64,000 nt of DNA from Dermacoccus abyssi (GCF_003515945.1 NZ_QWLM01000004.1:216011-280010); one strand, 5' to 3'. Counted from the first letter of the stretch, positions 25,068 to 34,189 are shown. Notes: generated by a model not told the origin, from the sequence alone. Numbers and translations: made by a program.

Positions 25068-26291
25068 TCAGCGACGCGGGTTGAGGCGGGCGAGGGCGCC
25101 GGTGAGGCCGGCCGCGAAACCGGTCCACGCAGCATAGGGGGCGAGCAGGACGCCCCGCTCGGGACTGGTGCGGGCGGCGCAACGCACGAGGTCGGCGCTG
25201 CTCACGGCGAGCGCGACCGCGTCGACGCAGGCCGGGCGCACCTGTTTCCTGGTGAAGAGCAGCACGCTCCACCCCGCGTTGAGCGCGAGATTGCCGGCGA
25301 GCGCCGCCGCGTACCGCTTCTGCTCGCGCGTGCGCCCCTGCTCGCCGATTTCCGCGAGCACGAGGGAACTCGTGGGCGCGATGCCGGCGTACAGCGCGGT
25401 CCACGCCACGGGGAAGACCCACGCAGGCGGCTGGAAGGCGGGCTTGCGCAGCGTCCGGTACCAGAGCGAGTCCGGGTCCGTCGCGAGGCTTCCGACGAGC
25501 GCCGTCGTCACGGGGGTCACCAAGCCCACCCAGTACGCGGCAAGGCCGGGCGTCGTCACGGGTGCCGTGAGCACGAGACGCCGACGCAGCCCGACCGCCT
25601 TCGCGTACTCGCTCATCATGCCGGCGTACTCGATGGCCTCGGGTGCCCCGATGTCGAAGGTGCGGTTGACGTGCTCCGGCAGATCGGCCGCCGCCACGAG
25701 GTAGTGCACCGCGTCGGCCACCGCGACGGGTTGGATCGTGTTGCGCACCCACCGCGGCGCAACAGCCCCCGGCAGTCGCTCGGAGAGGTGGCGCAGCATC
25801 TGGAAGGACGACGGCCCGTCTCCGATGACGAGGCCGGCCTGGAGTGCGGCCGTCGGAACACCCGATGCCATGAGCGCGTCGCCGACCGCAACACGGGACG
25901 CGAGGTGCTCCGAGAGCTCTTCGCCCTCGGGGTGCAGGCCGCCCAGATAGACGATGCGTGCGACGCCGGCCTTCCGCGCCTCCGCGCCGAAGGTTCGCGC
26001 CATGTCCAGCTCTGCCTCAGCGAAGTCGGACGCGTCGCCCATCGAGTGCAGGAGGTACCAGGCGACGTCGACTCCGCTCAGTGCCTTGGCGACCTCGGCC
26101 GCTCGGGCGGCGTCACCCTCGACGACCTCGCACGACTGCGACGACCACCAGGGAAGTTGCTCGACCTTCTCCGCGCTGCGGCTGAGCACGCGCACCTGCC
26201 ATCCTCGCCGGAGCAGTTCGGCGGCCACCTGCCCGCCGATGTACCCCGTGGCGCGCGTCACGAGAGCGAGGCGCGGGTGTGAACGGTCCAT
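25068..26291 (-). CDS. NAD(P)-binding SDR-like domain fused to TspO/MBR domain
   Basis: 407 aa. Residues 1-240 form an atypical SDR/NmrA-like Rossmann domain (LVTRATGYIGGQVAAELLRRGW; the usual G-x-x-G-x-x-G is T/G-substituted at its start), ending in AAYWVGLVTPV, a stretch that in relatives leads into DUF2867. Here it is followed by a TspO/MBR domain with LRKPAFQPPAWVFPVAWTALYAG, NLALNAGWSVLLF and PYAAWTGFAAGLTGALARLN, about five TM helices. TspO proteins bind porphyrins and other lipophilic ligands. The fusion suggests redox chemistry tethered to that membrane module (inference). Downstream of a CPBP protease gene with 2 nt between. Confidence 0.8.
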   Translation of the reverse strand: MDRSHPRLALVTRATGYIGGQVAAELLRRGWQVRVLSRSAEKVEQLPWWSSQSCEVVEGDAARAAEVAKALSGVDVAWYLLHSMGDASDFAEAELDMARTFGAEARKAGVARIVYLGGLHPEGEELSEHLASRVAVGDALMASGVPTAALQAGLVIGDGPSSFQMLRHLSERLPGAVAPRWVRNTIQPVAVADAVHYLVAAADLPEHVNRTFDIGAPEAIEYAGMMSEYAKAVGLRRRLVLTAPVTTPGLAAYWVGLVTPVTTALVGSLATDPDSLWYRTLRKPAFQPPAWVFPVAWTALYAGIAPTSSLVLAEIGEQGRTREQKRYAAALAGNLALNAGWSVLLFTRKQVRPACVDAVALAVSSADLVRCAARTSPERGVLLAPYAAWTGFAAGLTGALARLNPRR

Positions 26292-26293
26292 GG

Positions 26294-26899
26294 TCAGCTC
26301 CCGAGGTCGAGGGCTCGGGGAAGGAGGAGGACCATGCCGAGCGACCACGCAAGAGGCGCGGCGATGCACGCCGTGATGCCGCCCGTGCGGTGCCTCATCA
26401 CGGCACACACGCCACCGAGCACGAGGCCGGTGAACGCGAGCATCCAGATACCTGCGGCGGCGGTGACGAGGGTGTAGACCACCGTCGTCGAGACGATCGG
26501 CGCGTACGGATGCAGAGCGTCGTAGAGGGCCCCGCGGAAGAAAAACTCCTCCGCGACGCCGTTGACGAGCGCCAGCGTGAGGACGACGGGGAAGATGCCG
26601 CGGTCGGCGTGGTCGAGCAGAGCCTGCACCGGATCCCGTAGGTCGGGAATGCGGGTCAGCACGAGGGCACCCGCGAGGAAGGCCAGGGCCAGGGCCACGC
26701 CGACGACGACACCGAGAACAGCCGCGCGCGCACGGACGACCGGCACGGACGACGTCGAGCGGGTGCCCGCCCGACGGGCCGCGTACCCACCACCGAACCA
26801 CACCGCAGCCAGCGGTGCCGTCGCGGGATAGAAGAGGGAATCGGCGGGCTCGATCGACAGGCTCCACGCCAGGACGAGCGCGCCGATGACGAGTGTCAC
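26294..26899 (-). CDS. CPBP-family intramembrane metalloprotease-like protein
   Basis: 201 aa, multi-TM. Motif NGVAEEFFFRGALY holds the E-E-x-x-x-R signature of CAAX/CPBP (ABI) proteases; the later MRHRTGGITACIAAPLAW aligns with the second motif but has Pro-Leu where the family usually has the zinc-ligand His. Activity is therefore doubtful. GTG start; an in-frame TAG lies 18 nt upstream, so the start cannot be much earlier. Probably co-transcribed with the SDR-TspO gene. Confidence 0.75.
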   Translation of the reverse strand: MTLVIGALVLAWSLSIEPADSLFYPATAPLAAVWFGGGYAARRAGTRSTSSVPVVRARAAVLGVVVGVALALAFLAGALVLTRIPDLRDPVQALLDHADRGIFPVVLTLALVNGVAEEFFFRGALYDALHPYAPIVSTTVVYTLVTAAAGIWMLAFTGLVLGGVCAVMRHRTGGITACIAAPLAWSLGMVLLLPRALDLGS

Positions 26900-27070
26900 C
26901 GCGCAGACGAGGCGCTACTGAGCCATCTGCGTCATCGAGTCACCGCATCGTCCACTCGCTCATCCGACCACGTCGAACGCACGAGATCAACCGCGCCCGA
27001 CGGGGACACCGACGGGCCGGCACCCGGACTGGGTGCCGACCCGTTGGCTGCATCGTGGAGCGTGGCTGCG

Positions 27071-27724
27071 TCAGATCGTGACGTCGCCGCGGGGCGTCGT
27101 GAACGCCACCGACAGCACCGATGGGGTGCCGTGCGGGGCGACGAAGGAGAAGTCGACGGACGGCTCCCACTCCTCGCGGTCGACACCCGGCTGGCCCGAG
27201 AGGCCGAGCCACTCGCGCACACGCTCGGGGGCACCCGCGAGGGTGATGCCCTTGAGGGAGACGTCGCTCGAACCGTCGGACGAGGGGTGCTGCGCGTCGT
27301 CGTCCCACTTGATGAAGTACGGCAGCTGCGGGTCGACGACGAGGTCGCTCACACCGATCTGCTGCCAGGTGATCTCCGCACCGTCGGGGCGGTGGCGACG
27401 GCCCTCCGTCGTACCGCGGCCCAGCTTCTCGACCGGGGCGCTCATGTCGTCGAGTTCGACGACCCAGCCGATCCAGCCGCCGCCGTTGGCCGAGCGCGCC
27501 TTGACGGCCTGGCCGTACGGCATCTTGTCGACGCTGGGGTGCTCGAGCGCCTCGACGACCTCGAGGAACCGGTGCTCGGTGAGCGGCAGGATGACGTTGC
27601 GGGTACCGAACCGGGGGTGCACACCACCGTCGAGTGCCTCCACGCCGAGCTGCTGCGCGAGTCGATCGGCCGTTGCCTGCAGACCGTCGGACTCGGCCGC
27701 ATACATCACGTGGTCAATACGCAT
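27071..27724 (-). CDS. glyoxalase-like (VOC) protein
   Basis: 217 aa. MRIDHVMYAAESDGLQATADRL and a long single-chain glyoxalase-like fold, with ELDDMSAPVEKLGRG in the middle. CACAGT 6 nt before the ATG fits leaderless expression. No substrate assignable. Confidence 0.75.
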   Translation of the reverse strand: MRIDHVMYAAESDGLQATADRLAQQLGVEALDGGVHPRFGTRNVILPLTEHRFLEVVEALEHPSVDKMPYGQAVKARSANGGGWIGWVVELDDMSAPVEKLGRGTTEGRRHRPDGAEITWQQIGVSDLVVDPQLPYFIKWDDDAQHPSSDGSSDVSLKGITLAGAPERVREWLGLSGQPGVDREEWEPSVDFSFVAPHGTPSVLSVAFTTPRGDVTI

Positions 27725-27730
27725 GGTGAC

Positions 27731-27736
27731 ACTGTG
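27731..27736 (-). promoter_or_regulatory. leaderless -10 box of VOC gene
   Basis: CACAGT on the minus strand, 6 nt before the ATG at 27724. Confidence 0.45.
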
Positions 27737-27826
27737 CCACGCACCGGCGCGAGGGGTGTAATCAGGGTCACGCTCCCCCGGCGTCAGGCGATGGGCGCGT
27801 CCCTCGCGATGGGCGCGAAACTGTGC

Positions 27827-27854
27827 CGGTGGGAGCGCTGCGGTGCTCCCACCG
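27827..27854 (-). terminator. terminator hairpin after the RNA methyltransferase gene
   Basis: 10-bp stem CGGTGGGAGC / GCTCCCACCG with an 8-nt loop, 41 nt beyond the stop of the leftward methyltransferase gene. Confidence 0.65.
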
Positions 27855-27895
27855 ACGGTGTTCTGCTCCACCGCCAGGTTTGCTCCCGCGGGCGG

Positions 27896-28708
27896 TCAGC
27901 CGCGAACGCCCCGCTGACGCATCGCTTCGTAGAGCAGGACGGCGGCGCTCGTCGCCACGTTGAGCGAGTTGACCTGGCCCACCATGGGGATGCGCACGCG
28001 CGTCGTCGCGGCAGCGAGTGCCTCGTCGGTGAGGCCGTACTTCTCGGTGCCGACGGCGATGGCGACCGGTCCGCGGTAGTCGACGTCGGTGTGCATGACG
28101 TCGGTGTCCGGCGTCGCCGCGACGAGGGGGATGTTCTGCTCGACGAGCCAGCCGAGCGTCTCCGCTGTTGACGCGGCCGCCACGGGGACGCTGAAGACCG
28201 TGCCCTTGGACCCTCGCACGACGTTGGGGTTGCCCCAGTCGGTGACGGGGTCCGCCGCGATGACGCCGTCGACGCCCACGGCGTCGGCCGTGCGAAGCAT
28301 CGCGCCGAGGTTGCCGGGCTTCTCGACGCCCTCAGCGACGAGCAGGAGCGGGTTCTCGGGCAGCTCGAGTTCGCGCGGGTGGGCCTGGACGCTCGGCACG
28401 ACGGCGAGGAAGCCGTCAGGGCCTTCGCGGTAGGCCACCTTCTCGAACGCGGCGCGCGCCACCGTCACGATCTCGGCGCCCGCATCGCGAGCGGTCGCGA
28501 CGACGTCCTGCTGACGCGACGCGTTGAGCATCAACTCCTCGCACATGTAGAGGGAGCGCGGGCGGACGCCGGCCTCGAGCGCCAACGCGAGTTCCTCGTA
28601 GCCCTCGAGGAGCGTGACGCCCTCGCTCTCGCGGGTGCGGCGCTTGCGCAAGCCGACGAGCCCCTTGAGGCGCGGATTGGTCGCGGAGGTGAGGTGAAGG
28701 TCGGCCAC
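27896..28708 (-). CDS. TrmH/SpoU-family RNA 2'-O-methyltransferase
   Basis: 270 aa. Substrate-binding N-domain (NPRLKGLVGLRKRRTRESEG) then the SPOUT knot domain with motif 1 VEKPGNLGAMLRTADAVG, motif 2 AIAVGTEKYGLTDEAL and motif 3 IPMVGQVNSLNVATSAAVL. Methylates ribose in tRNA or rRNA; the exact target is not determinable. GTG start with GAGAAT 6 nt upstream. Confidence 0.9.
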   Translation of the reverse strand: MADLHLTSATNPRLKGLVGLRKRRTRESEGVTLLEGYEELALALEAGVRPRSLYMCEELMLNASRQQDVVATARDAGAEIVTVARAAFEKVAYREGPDGFLAVVPSVQAHPRELELPENPLLLVAEGVEKPGNLGAMLRTADAVGVDGVIAADPVTDWGNPNVVRGSKGTVFSVPVAAASTAETLGWLVEQNIPLVAATPDTDVMHTDVDYRGPVAIAVGTEKYGLTDEALAAATTRVRIPMVGQVNSLNVATSAAVLLYEAMRQRGVRG

Positions 28709-28714
28709 CCGCCC

Positions 28715-28754
28715 ATTCTCCCACCGCGAACGCGCCCGGCCAGCACGGCAGAAT
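28715..28754. promoter_or_regulatory. divergent leaderless -10 boxes (methyltransferase / DUF1990)
   Basis: GAGAAT on the minus strand (28715-28720) and CAGAAT on the plus strand (28749-28754), each exactly 6 nt from a GTG start. Neither gene has a good Shine-Dalgarno sequence. Confidence 0.5.
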
Positions 28755-28760
28755 GGGGAC

Positions 28761-29333
28761 GTGACCGAACGAGCGCAGCGCGCGGAGCAGTTGCCCGTGG
28801 AGCGGGCGCGGGTGCTCGCCGACACCCCCACCACGGCGCCGACAGCCCTCTTCGCCGTCGACCTCGATGCGCTCGAGCTCGGCGATGCGGCGCCTCTGCC
28901 GCGCGGGTTCGACCGGCTGAGCGAAGCCGCGCCGCTTCGGCGTCACGACCTCGCCGCGGCCGGTGACGAGGTGCTCGCGTGGGGCCTCCAACTCGGTGCG
29001 GGGATGACCGTGCGAGCGAGTGACACCCCGATCGTCGCGGGCGCGCTCGTCGTGCTCGGACTCGGCGTCGGGCGCCTCCGACTCCCGATTCCGTGCCTCG
29101 TCGTCGAGGTGATCGACGAACCCGAGCGACGCGGCTTCGTCTACGCGACGCTGCCCGGTCACCCCGAGTGCGGCATCGAACGCTTCCTCGTCGAGCGTCG
29201 GGACGACGGCGTCTGGGTCCGCATCGACGCCATCAGCCGGCCGGGATGGCTCCTGACGCGTGTGGGCGCTCCCGTAGCGCGTGTGGCACAGCGCTGGATG
29301 ACGCGCCGCTACCTGCGCGCGTTGGCGCGCTGA
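28761..29333 (+). CDS. DUF1990-family protein
   Basis: 190 aa. Central LRLPIPCLVVEVIDEPERRGFVYATLPGHPECGIERFLVE is the DUF1990 core, a START-like/SRPBCC-related fold. GTG start with a -10 box 6 nt upstream. Convergent with the DUF2283 gene. Function unknown. Confidence 0.8.
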   Translation: MTERAQRAEQLPVERARVLADTPTTAPTALFAVDLDALELGDAAPLPRGFDRLSEAAPLRRHDLAAAGDEVLAWGLQLGAGMTVRASDTPIVAGALVVLGLGVGRLRLPIPCLVVEVIDEPERRGFVYATLPGHPECGIERFLVERRDDGVWVRIDAISRPGWLLTRVGAPVARVAQRWMTRRYLRALAR

Positions 29334-29348
29334 ACGGACGGAACTGGC

Positions 29349-29615
29349 CTATCGGTCGAGACGTTGCGCCGCCGCGAGCACCTCGGGCGCGAGCATTCGG
29401 CGGGCTCCCAGCACCTCGACGCCCACGAGTCGGCCGTTGGCATCGACGTCGAGCACGACGTCGATGCCCGGCTCATCGCCGGTGTCGACGGGCACGCTGC
29501 GCGCCACGCCGCCGACGCCCGGATCGGGGCCGAGGGCGACGTACGCCGCGTCAGCCTCGGCATCGAACGTCAGCCGCGCCGCGCCCTGCAGCGCGTCCGG
29601 CCAGGGTTCGCTCAC
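29349..29615 (-). CDS. DUF2283-like protein
   Basis: 88 aa. LTFDAEADAAYVALGP, then IDVVLDVDANGRLVGVEVLGA, the compact DUF2283 pattern (beta-rich, D-x-D-x-D-G-x-L-V-G-x-E). GTG start overlaps the stop of the HAD gene (GTGA). Unknown function. Confidence 0.75.
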   Translation of the reverse strand: MSEPWPDALQGAARLTFDAEADAAYVALGPDPGVGGVARSVPVDTGDEPGIDVVLDVDANGRLVGVEVLGARRMLAPEVLAAAQRLDR

Positions 29616-30490
29616 AACAACGAGCGCAGGACGTCGGCGGCGCCGTCGTCCTCGATGGAGGCGGTCACCTCGTCGGCGGCTTCCTTCACCTCGTCCGGGG
29701 CCTGGCCCATCGCCACGCCGCGCGCGGCCCACTCGAGCATCTCGAGATCGTTGCGCTGATCGCCCACGGCGACCGTGTTCGACGGCTCGATCTCCAGCTT
29801 TCGTCGCACCAACTCCAGCGCGGAGGCCTTCGAGACGCCCTCGGGGTTGATGTCCATCCACGCCGTGTAGCCGACGGCGTAGTTGACGTGGTGCAGACCG
29901 ATGCGATCGGCGAGTTCGAGGAAGTCCTCGCTCGTACCGGACGGCGAACGGAACGTCACGCGCGTCACGGGCTCCGACATGAGCTCCTCCCACTCCACGA
30001 CGGTCTGCTCACCGTCGAGTTCCCCGTCGGGGAAGGGCGCGGTGACCTTGAACCCGTCCGGCCCCTCGACCGCGATGACGGCGTCCTCCCACTGCCCGCG
30101 CAGCATCGACAGCGCCGGCGCGGGGTCGAACGTCACCCGGTCGACGATCTCGTAGCCCGCGTCGAGCGAACTGTCGAGGCGCAGCGTGATGGCACCGTTC
30201 GAGCACACGACGTAGCCGCGGTCGAGGTCGAGCATCCGCAGGATCGGCGTCGTCGCGACGACCGCACGCCCCGTCGACAGAACGACATGGTGGCCGGCGG
30301 CGACGGTGTCGCGCACGGCGTCGCGAGTCGCGTCGTGCATGGTGCCGTCGTACTGCAGGAGAGTGCCGTCGATGTCGAGGCAGACCATGAGCGGTGGCCA
30401 TTCGTGCGAGCCGGCACCTGCGCCGGGTCGGGCGCTGTTCGCGGCCGCAGCCTCGGGAATGACGGGCGTCGTGTCGTCGGACGGAGTCAC
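29612..30490 (-). CDS. Cof-type HAD-IIB phosphatase
   Basis: 292 aa. Motif I LDIDGTLLQYDG (nucleophile and acid Asp), motif II STGRA, Lys in GVSKASAL, motif IV VAVGDQRNDLEMLEWA, with the large C2 cap of sugar-phosphate or flavin-type HAD-IIB enzymes between. The GTG at 30490 is chosen because TAGGGT lies 6 nt upstream; a GTG two codons earlier abuts that box. Confidence 0.85.
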   Translation of the reverse strand: MTPSDDTTPVIPEAAAANSARPGAGAGSHEWPPLMVCLDIDGTLLQYDGTMHDATRDAVRDTVAAGHHVVLSTGRAVVATTPILRMLDLDRGYVVCSNGAITLRLDSSLDAGYEIVDRVTFDPAPALSMLRGQWEDAVIAVEGPDGFKVTAPFPDGELDGEQTVVEWEELMSEPVTRVTFRSPSGTSEDFLELADRIGLHHVNYAVGYTAWMDINPEGVSKASALELVRRKLEIEPSNTVAVGDQRNDLEMLEWAARGVAMGQAPDEVKEAADEVTASIEDDGAADVLRSLL

Positions 30491-30574
30491 ACGCACACCC
30501 TACGCGTCGCGCCTTCCCGCGAACGTCACGGCGTGAGTTGCACGGGCGGCAGGAGGAAGGACGAACAGACGCCC

Positions 30575-30606
30575 AGGGCCCCTTCCGATCGCTCGGAAGG
30601 GGCCCT
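30575..30606 (-). terminator. terminator of the Q/G/Y-rich membrane protein gene
   Basis: 14-bp perfect stem AGGGCCCCTTCCGA / TCGGAAGGGGCCCT with a TCGC tetraloop, 17 nt past the stop on the minus strand. Confidence 0.82.
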
Positions 30607-30622
30607 CGTCAGGTAAGGCAGA

Positions 30623-32020
30623 TCAGTGGTTCTGGCCGAACCCGCCCTGCGGGGCCGAGCCGTACTGCTGGCCGTTGCCCTGACCGAACTGCTGCTGGCC
30701 CTGCTGGTAGCCACCGTTCCACTGCTGGCCGCCGTTCGTCGCCGAGGCGCTCGAGCCCTTGCGGCTCTGCAGGAACGCGACGACACCGACCGCGAGCGCC
30801 GCGAGCCCCGCGAGGAGCGTCAACCACACGCCGGCGCCGATCGTCGCCGAGTAACCGGATGCGGCGCCACCGTCACCGACGGCACTGGCCGTGCTCGGGA
30901 ACTGCAGGATGCCGATGATGAGCAGCACGACGCCGAGGGCGGCCGTGACGATGCCCGTCACCTTCGCGTTGAGCTTGCCCAGAGCGGCGAGCACGCCGGC
31001 CACGGCGAGACCGATGGCGAGGATGAGGACGAAGATGCCGCCCGTGTTGCTCGACTCACCGAGCGTCGGGTTGGCCGAGTTGCTGTTGCCGCCGATGCCG
31101 TTGAGCGCGACGGTCTCACTGCCCGACTTGAACGTCACCCACGCGACGAACGGAGCGATGAGCGCCAGGAGGGCTGGCAGGAACGGGCCGAACTTCGCCA
31201 CGGGGGACGCGGTCGAGGCGCTCGAGGTCTTCGTCGGCTGGGCCGACTGCGACTGACCGTACGCGGCCGACGTGTACTGGCCCTGCTGGCCGCCGTGCGC
31301 CGGGGTCGTGTGCTGGCCCGAGCCGTACGTCTGGCCGCCCTGGGGCGACGAGCTGTACTGACCGGGCTGCGCGTAGCCACCCTGCGGAGCGGAGTTGTAC
31401 TGCCCACCCTGCGGCGCCGAACCGTACTGCTGGCCGCCCTGGGGCGAGGAGTTGTACTGCTGACCCGCGCCGTACTGACCCTGCGGAGCGGAGTTGTACT
31501 GCCCACCCTGCGGCGCGGAGGCGTACTGCTGACCTCCCTGGGGCGACGAGTTGTACTGCTGACCCGCGCCGTACTGACCCTGCGGAGCGGAGTTGTACTG
31601 CCCACCCTGCGGCGCCGAACCGTACTGCTGACCCGCGCCGTACTGACCCTGCTGGCCCGCAGCACCCGGGTAACCCAGCGCGTAGGGAGCCGACTGCTGC
31701 TGGGCGATGGGCGCGCTCGGGTAGGCCTGCGATTGCGCGGACGCGTCGTTCGCCGCACCTTGGCTGGACGACTGACCGGCGCCGGGCGCGAACGACGCCT
31801 GCATCGGCGACTCCGCACGCTCGGGGGACTGCCCCGGCTGAGCTGCAGCCTGCGGCTGGTCACGGTAGGCCACCTGCGTGGCATCGTTCTCGAACCGCTG
31901 GGTGTTGTCGTGCGCCGGATTCGGCTCAGCCGCCGGCGTCGAACCGCCCGCGATGCGGGTCTCTGCCTCTGAGTCGCCGCCGCCCCAGGTGGAGGCGGGC
32001 TTCTCGTTGTTGTCGCTCAT
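30623..32020 (-). CDS. membrane protein with Gln/Gly/Tyr-rich repeat domain
   Basis: 465 aa, ATG after GGGAGGG. Residues 1-265 are disordered and poor in charged residues, with repeats of GAGQQYNSSPQGGQQY and GQYNSAPQGQY; three 33-aa units are encoded by a 99-bp tandem repeat. Four TM helices follow (FGPFLPALLALIAPFVAWVTF, GGIFVLILAIGLAVAGVLAAL, VTGIVTAALGVVLLIIGIL, VWLTLLAGLAALAVGVVAFL), then a second short Q/G-rich tail. The prion-like composition on a small membrane core resembles actinobacterial DUF-type envelope proteins; no function can be assigned. Confidence 0.8.
   Translation of the reverse strand: MSDNNEKPASTWGGGDSEAETRIAGGSTPAAEPNPAHDNTQRFENDATQVAYRDQPQAAAQPGQSPERAESPMQASFAPGAGQSSSQGAANDASAQSQAYPSAPIAQQQSAPYALGYPGAAGQQGQYGAGQQYGSAPQGGQYNSAPQGQYGAGQQYNSSPQGGQQYASAPQGGQYNSAPQGQYGAGQQYNSSPQGGQQYGSAPQGGQYNSAPQGGYAQPGQYSSSPQGGQTYGSGQHTTPAHGGQQGQYTSAAYGQSQSAQPTKTSSASTASPVAKFGPFLPALLALIAPFVAWVTFKSGSETVALNGIGGNSNSANPTLGESSNTGGIFVLILAIGLAVAGVLAALGKLNAKVTGIVTAALGVVLLIIGILQFPSTASAVGDGGAASGYSATIGAGVWLTLLAGLAALAVGVVAFLQSRKGSSASATNGGQQWNGGYQQGQQQFGQGNGQQYGSAPQGGFGQNH
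31382..31679 (-). repeat. 99-bp tandem repeat inside the Q/G/Y-rich gene
   Basis: The word CTGCGGAGCGGAGTTGTACT recurs at about 31382, 31481 and 31580, a period of 99 bp (33 codons). Copy differences are few, so unit number could change by slippage without shifting the frame. Confidence 0.85.
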
Positions 32021-32080
32021 GCGACCCTCCCGTGTCGAGATGCTGAAGTGTGATCTGCGCCCAAATCTACCGGGGAGCCC

Positions 32081-33289
32081 TCACGCCTGCAGCTTGAAGG
32101 CCTCCTTGTAGCTCAGGCGCCCACCCGTCTGCATGACGCTGCGGCTGTAGAGGCGCGTCGCGACCCGAGTGATGGCGACTGCAGCGACACCCGCGATGAC
32201 GAGCGCGACGAGCGGCTCCCACCAGGCTGCATCGCCGGTGATGACGCGCGCGGGCATCGCCACCGTCGAGACGACCGGCACGAACGAGGCCACCTTGAGG
32301 GCCGTTCCGGTGAGCATCATGCCGAGCATGAGCACGACGACGACGAGCATCGTCACCGGCTGGGCGGTCGTCTGGACGTCCTCGCTGCGTGACGCGAGCG
32401 CGCCGGCCACCGCGAACATGCAGGCGACGACGAGGAAGCCCGCGAGGAAGAACACGACGAACCACCCCGAGGCACTCGCCACGGTGCCGATGAGCGTGCT
32501 CCACCGTGTCTGCGACAGCCCGATGAGCGCTACGCCGACGAGCAGCGTCACCTGGGCCAACGCGAGGACGGCGTTGCCGATGACCTTACCGGCAAGCAGG
32601 TGCTTGAGCGGCACCGCGCTGGCCAGGATTTCGACGATGCGTGACTGCTTCTCCTCGACGACGCTCTGCGCGATCGGCATGCCGAAGATGAAGGCGACGA
32701 AGTAGAACAGGAACGCGAAGACGAAGGTGACGAGCTTGCCCAGCCCGGCGTTGACGGATCCGGGGTCGAGCCGTTCGTCCGTCACCCTCGCTCCGCTCGA
32801 GAGCTCGGCGAGATCGACGCCCTGAGCCTTCGCGTTCGCGGCGAGCGTCTGCTCCGCGGCGGCGCTCGTGACGAACTTCTTCACGTCGGCGTCGACGTCC
32901 TTGTCACCGACGAGCGTCCAGCCGCCGGAGGTGGGCAGGAGCGCCAGATCGGCGCGACCGCTCTTGACCGCGTCGCGGGCGTCGGCGGGCGACGACGCGG
33001 AGACGCTCGTGTACTCGACCTTGTCGTGGTCGGCCTTCGCCGCCTTCTCGGCGGCGTCGACGAGTGAGCTTCCCGAGAGCCCGGCCGCGTTCTTCTGCGT
33101 CACGACGGCGATGGACGACGTAGGCGTCTTGCCCGAGAGCCAGATCTGGACGCCGAACGTGCCTGCGACGAGCAGGAGCGTCACGACGAGCGACATGAGG
33201 AAGTTCTTGTCCCGCGCCTTCACGGACAGTTCGCGCAGGGCGACGATCTGCCAGGCGGGGCGGGTCTGGGTTTCTGCGGCGGCGTTCAT
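32081..33289 (-). CDS. ABC-2 type exporter permease (NatB-like)
   Basis: 402 aa. One TM helix near the N-terminus, an extracytoplasmic region of about 150 aa, then five to six TM helices with VEEKQSRIVEILASAVPLKHLLAGK, the ABC-2 (NatB/YhaP) signature. Pairs with the ATPase encoded just upstream (3 nt between). NatAB exports Na+ in Bacillus; substrate here unknown. Confidence 0.88.
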   Translation of the reverse strand: MNAAAETQTRPAWQIVALRELSVKARDKNFLMSLVVTLLLVAGTFGVQIWLSGKTPTSSIAVVTQKNAAGLSGSSLVDAAEKAAKADHDKVEYTSVSASSPADARDAVKSGRADLALLPTSGGWTLVGDKDVDADVKKFVTSAAAEQTLAANAKAQGVDLAELSSGARVTDERLDPGSVNAGLGKLVTFVFAFLFYFVAFIFGMPIAQSVVEEKQSRIVEILASAVPLKHLLAGKVIGNAVLALAQVTLLVGVALIGLSQTRWSTLIGTVASASGWFVVFFLAGFLVVACMFAVAGALASRSEDVQTTAQPVTMLVVVVLMLGMMLTGTALKVASFVPVVSTVAMPARVITGDAAWWEPLVALVIAGVAAVAITRVATRLYSRSVMQTGGRLSYKEAFKLQA

Positions 33290-33292
33290 TCC

Positions 33293-34189
33293 TCAGGCCA
33301 CCTCTCGGTAGATGTCGGCGAGTTGGGGCACGATCTCGTGGAACTCGCGCACTCGGCCGCGCTCCATGGCGCTGCGCAGGAGCTCGTCGGCGGCTGCGTC
33401 GCCGTTCGCGCGCGGCAGTTCGAGCAGGGCAACCGGGCCGTCGACGTCGGCGACGAAGATGCCGAGCGAACCGGCGACATCGCGCACCCACCCGGCGTCG
33501 GCGTCGAGGACGAGGCGGTGGCGAACGCGACCGCGGCGGCGCAGATCCTGCGCGCGCCCTTCGGCCACGACCTCGCCGCGCGCGAGGATGACGAGCCCGT
33601 CGCACAACCGCTCGACGAGGTCGAGCTGGTGGCTGCTGAACAGCACCGGCACGCCACGCGCCGTGTACTCGCGCAGGAGATCGGCCATCGCGTCGACGGC
33701 CTGCGGGTCGAGGCCGCTGAACGGCTCGTCGAGGATGAGCGCGGACGGTTCCGCGATGACGGCGGCCGCGATCTGCACGCGCTGCTGGTTGCCCAGCGAG
33801 AGCGATTCGAGCTTGTCCTTCGAACGGTCGGCGAGACCGAAGCGCTCGAGGAGGTCGAGGCCGCGCGTGCGCGCCGCCGACGCCGTCACGCCGCGCAGCT
33901 GAGCGAGGTAGACGAGCTGGTCGATGAGCGGCTGCTTGGGGTAGAGGCCGCGCTCCTCGGGCATGTAGCCGATGGCCCGACGCTCAGCCGACGTGATGGG
34001 CCGGCCCTCCCACAGCACGTCGCCCGCGCTCGGCTCGAGTACGCCCATGATCATGCGCATCGTCGTCGTCTTGCCCGCGCCGTTGCCGCCGACGAAGCCG
34101 GTCATCCGAGCGTCCGGCACGCTGAACGACACCTCGCGCACGACGACCTTGTCACCGAACGCGCGGGTCAAGCCTCTTGCTTCGAACAT
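33293..34189 (-). CDS. ABC exporter ATP-binding protein (NatA-like)
   Basis: 298 aa. Walker A GGNGAGKTT, signature LSLGNQQRVQIAAAVI, Walker B ALILDEPFSGLD and H-loop SSHQLD, then an extra C-terminal domain of about 80 aa, as in NatA/DrrA-type exporters. ATG at 34189 with GGAGGT 10 nt upstream. Confidence 0.92.
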   Translation of the reverse strand: MFEARGLTRAFGDKVVVREVSFSVPDARMTGFVGGNGAGKTTTMRMIMGVLEPSAGDVLWEGRPITSAERRAIGYMPEERGLYPKQPLIDQLVYLAQLRGVTASAARTRGLDLLERFGLADRSKDKLESLSLGNQQRVQIAAAVIAEPSALILDEPFSGLDPQAVDAMADLLREYTARGVPVLFSSHQLDLVERLCDGLVILARGEVVAEGRAQDLRRRGRVRHRLVLDADAGWVRDVAGSLGIFVADVDGPVALLELPRANGDAAADELLRSAMERGRVREFHEIVPQLADIYREVA

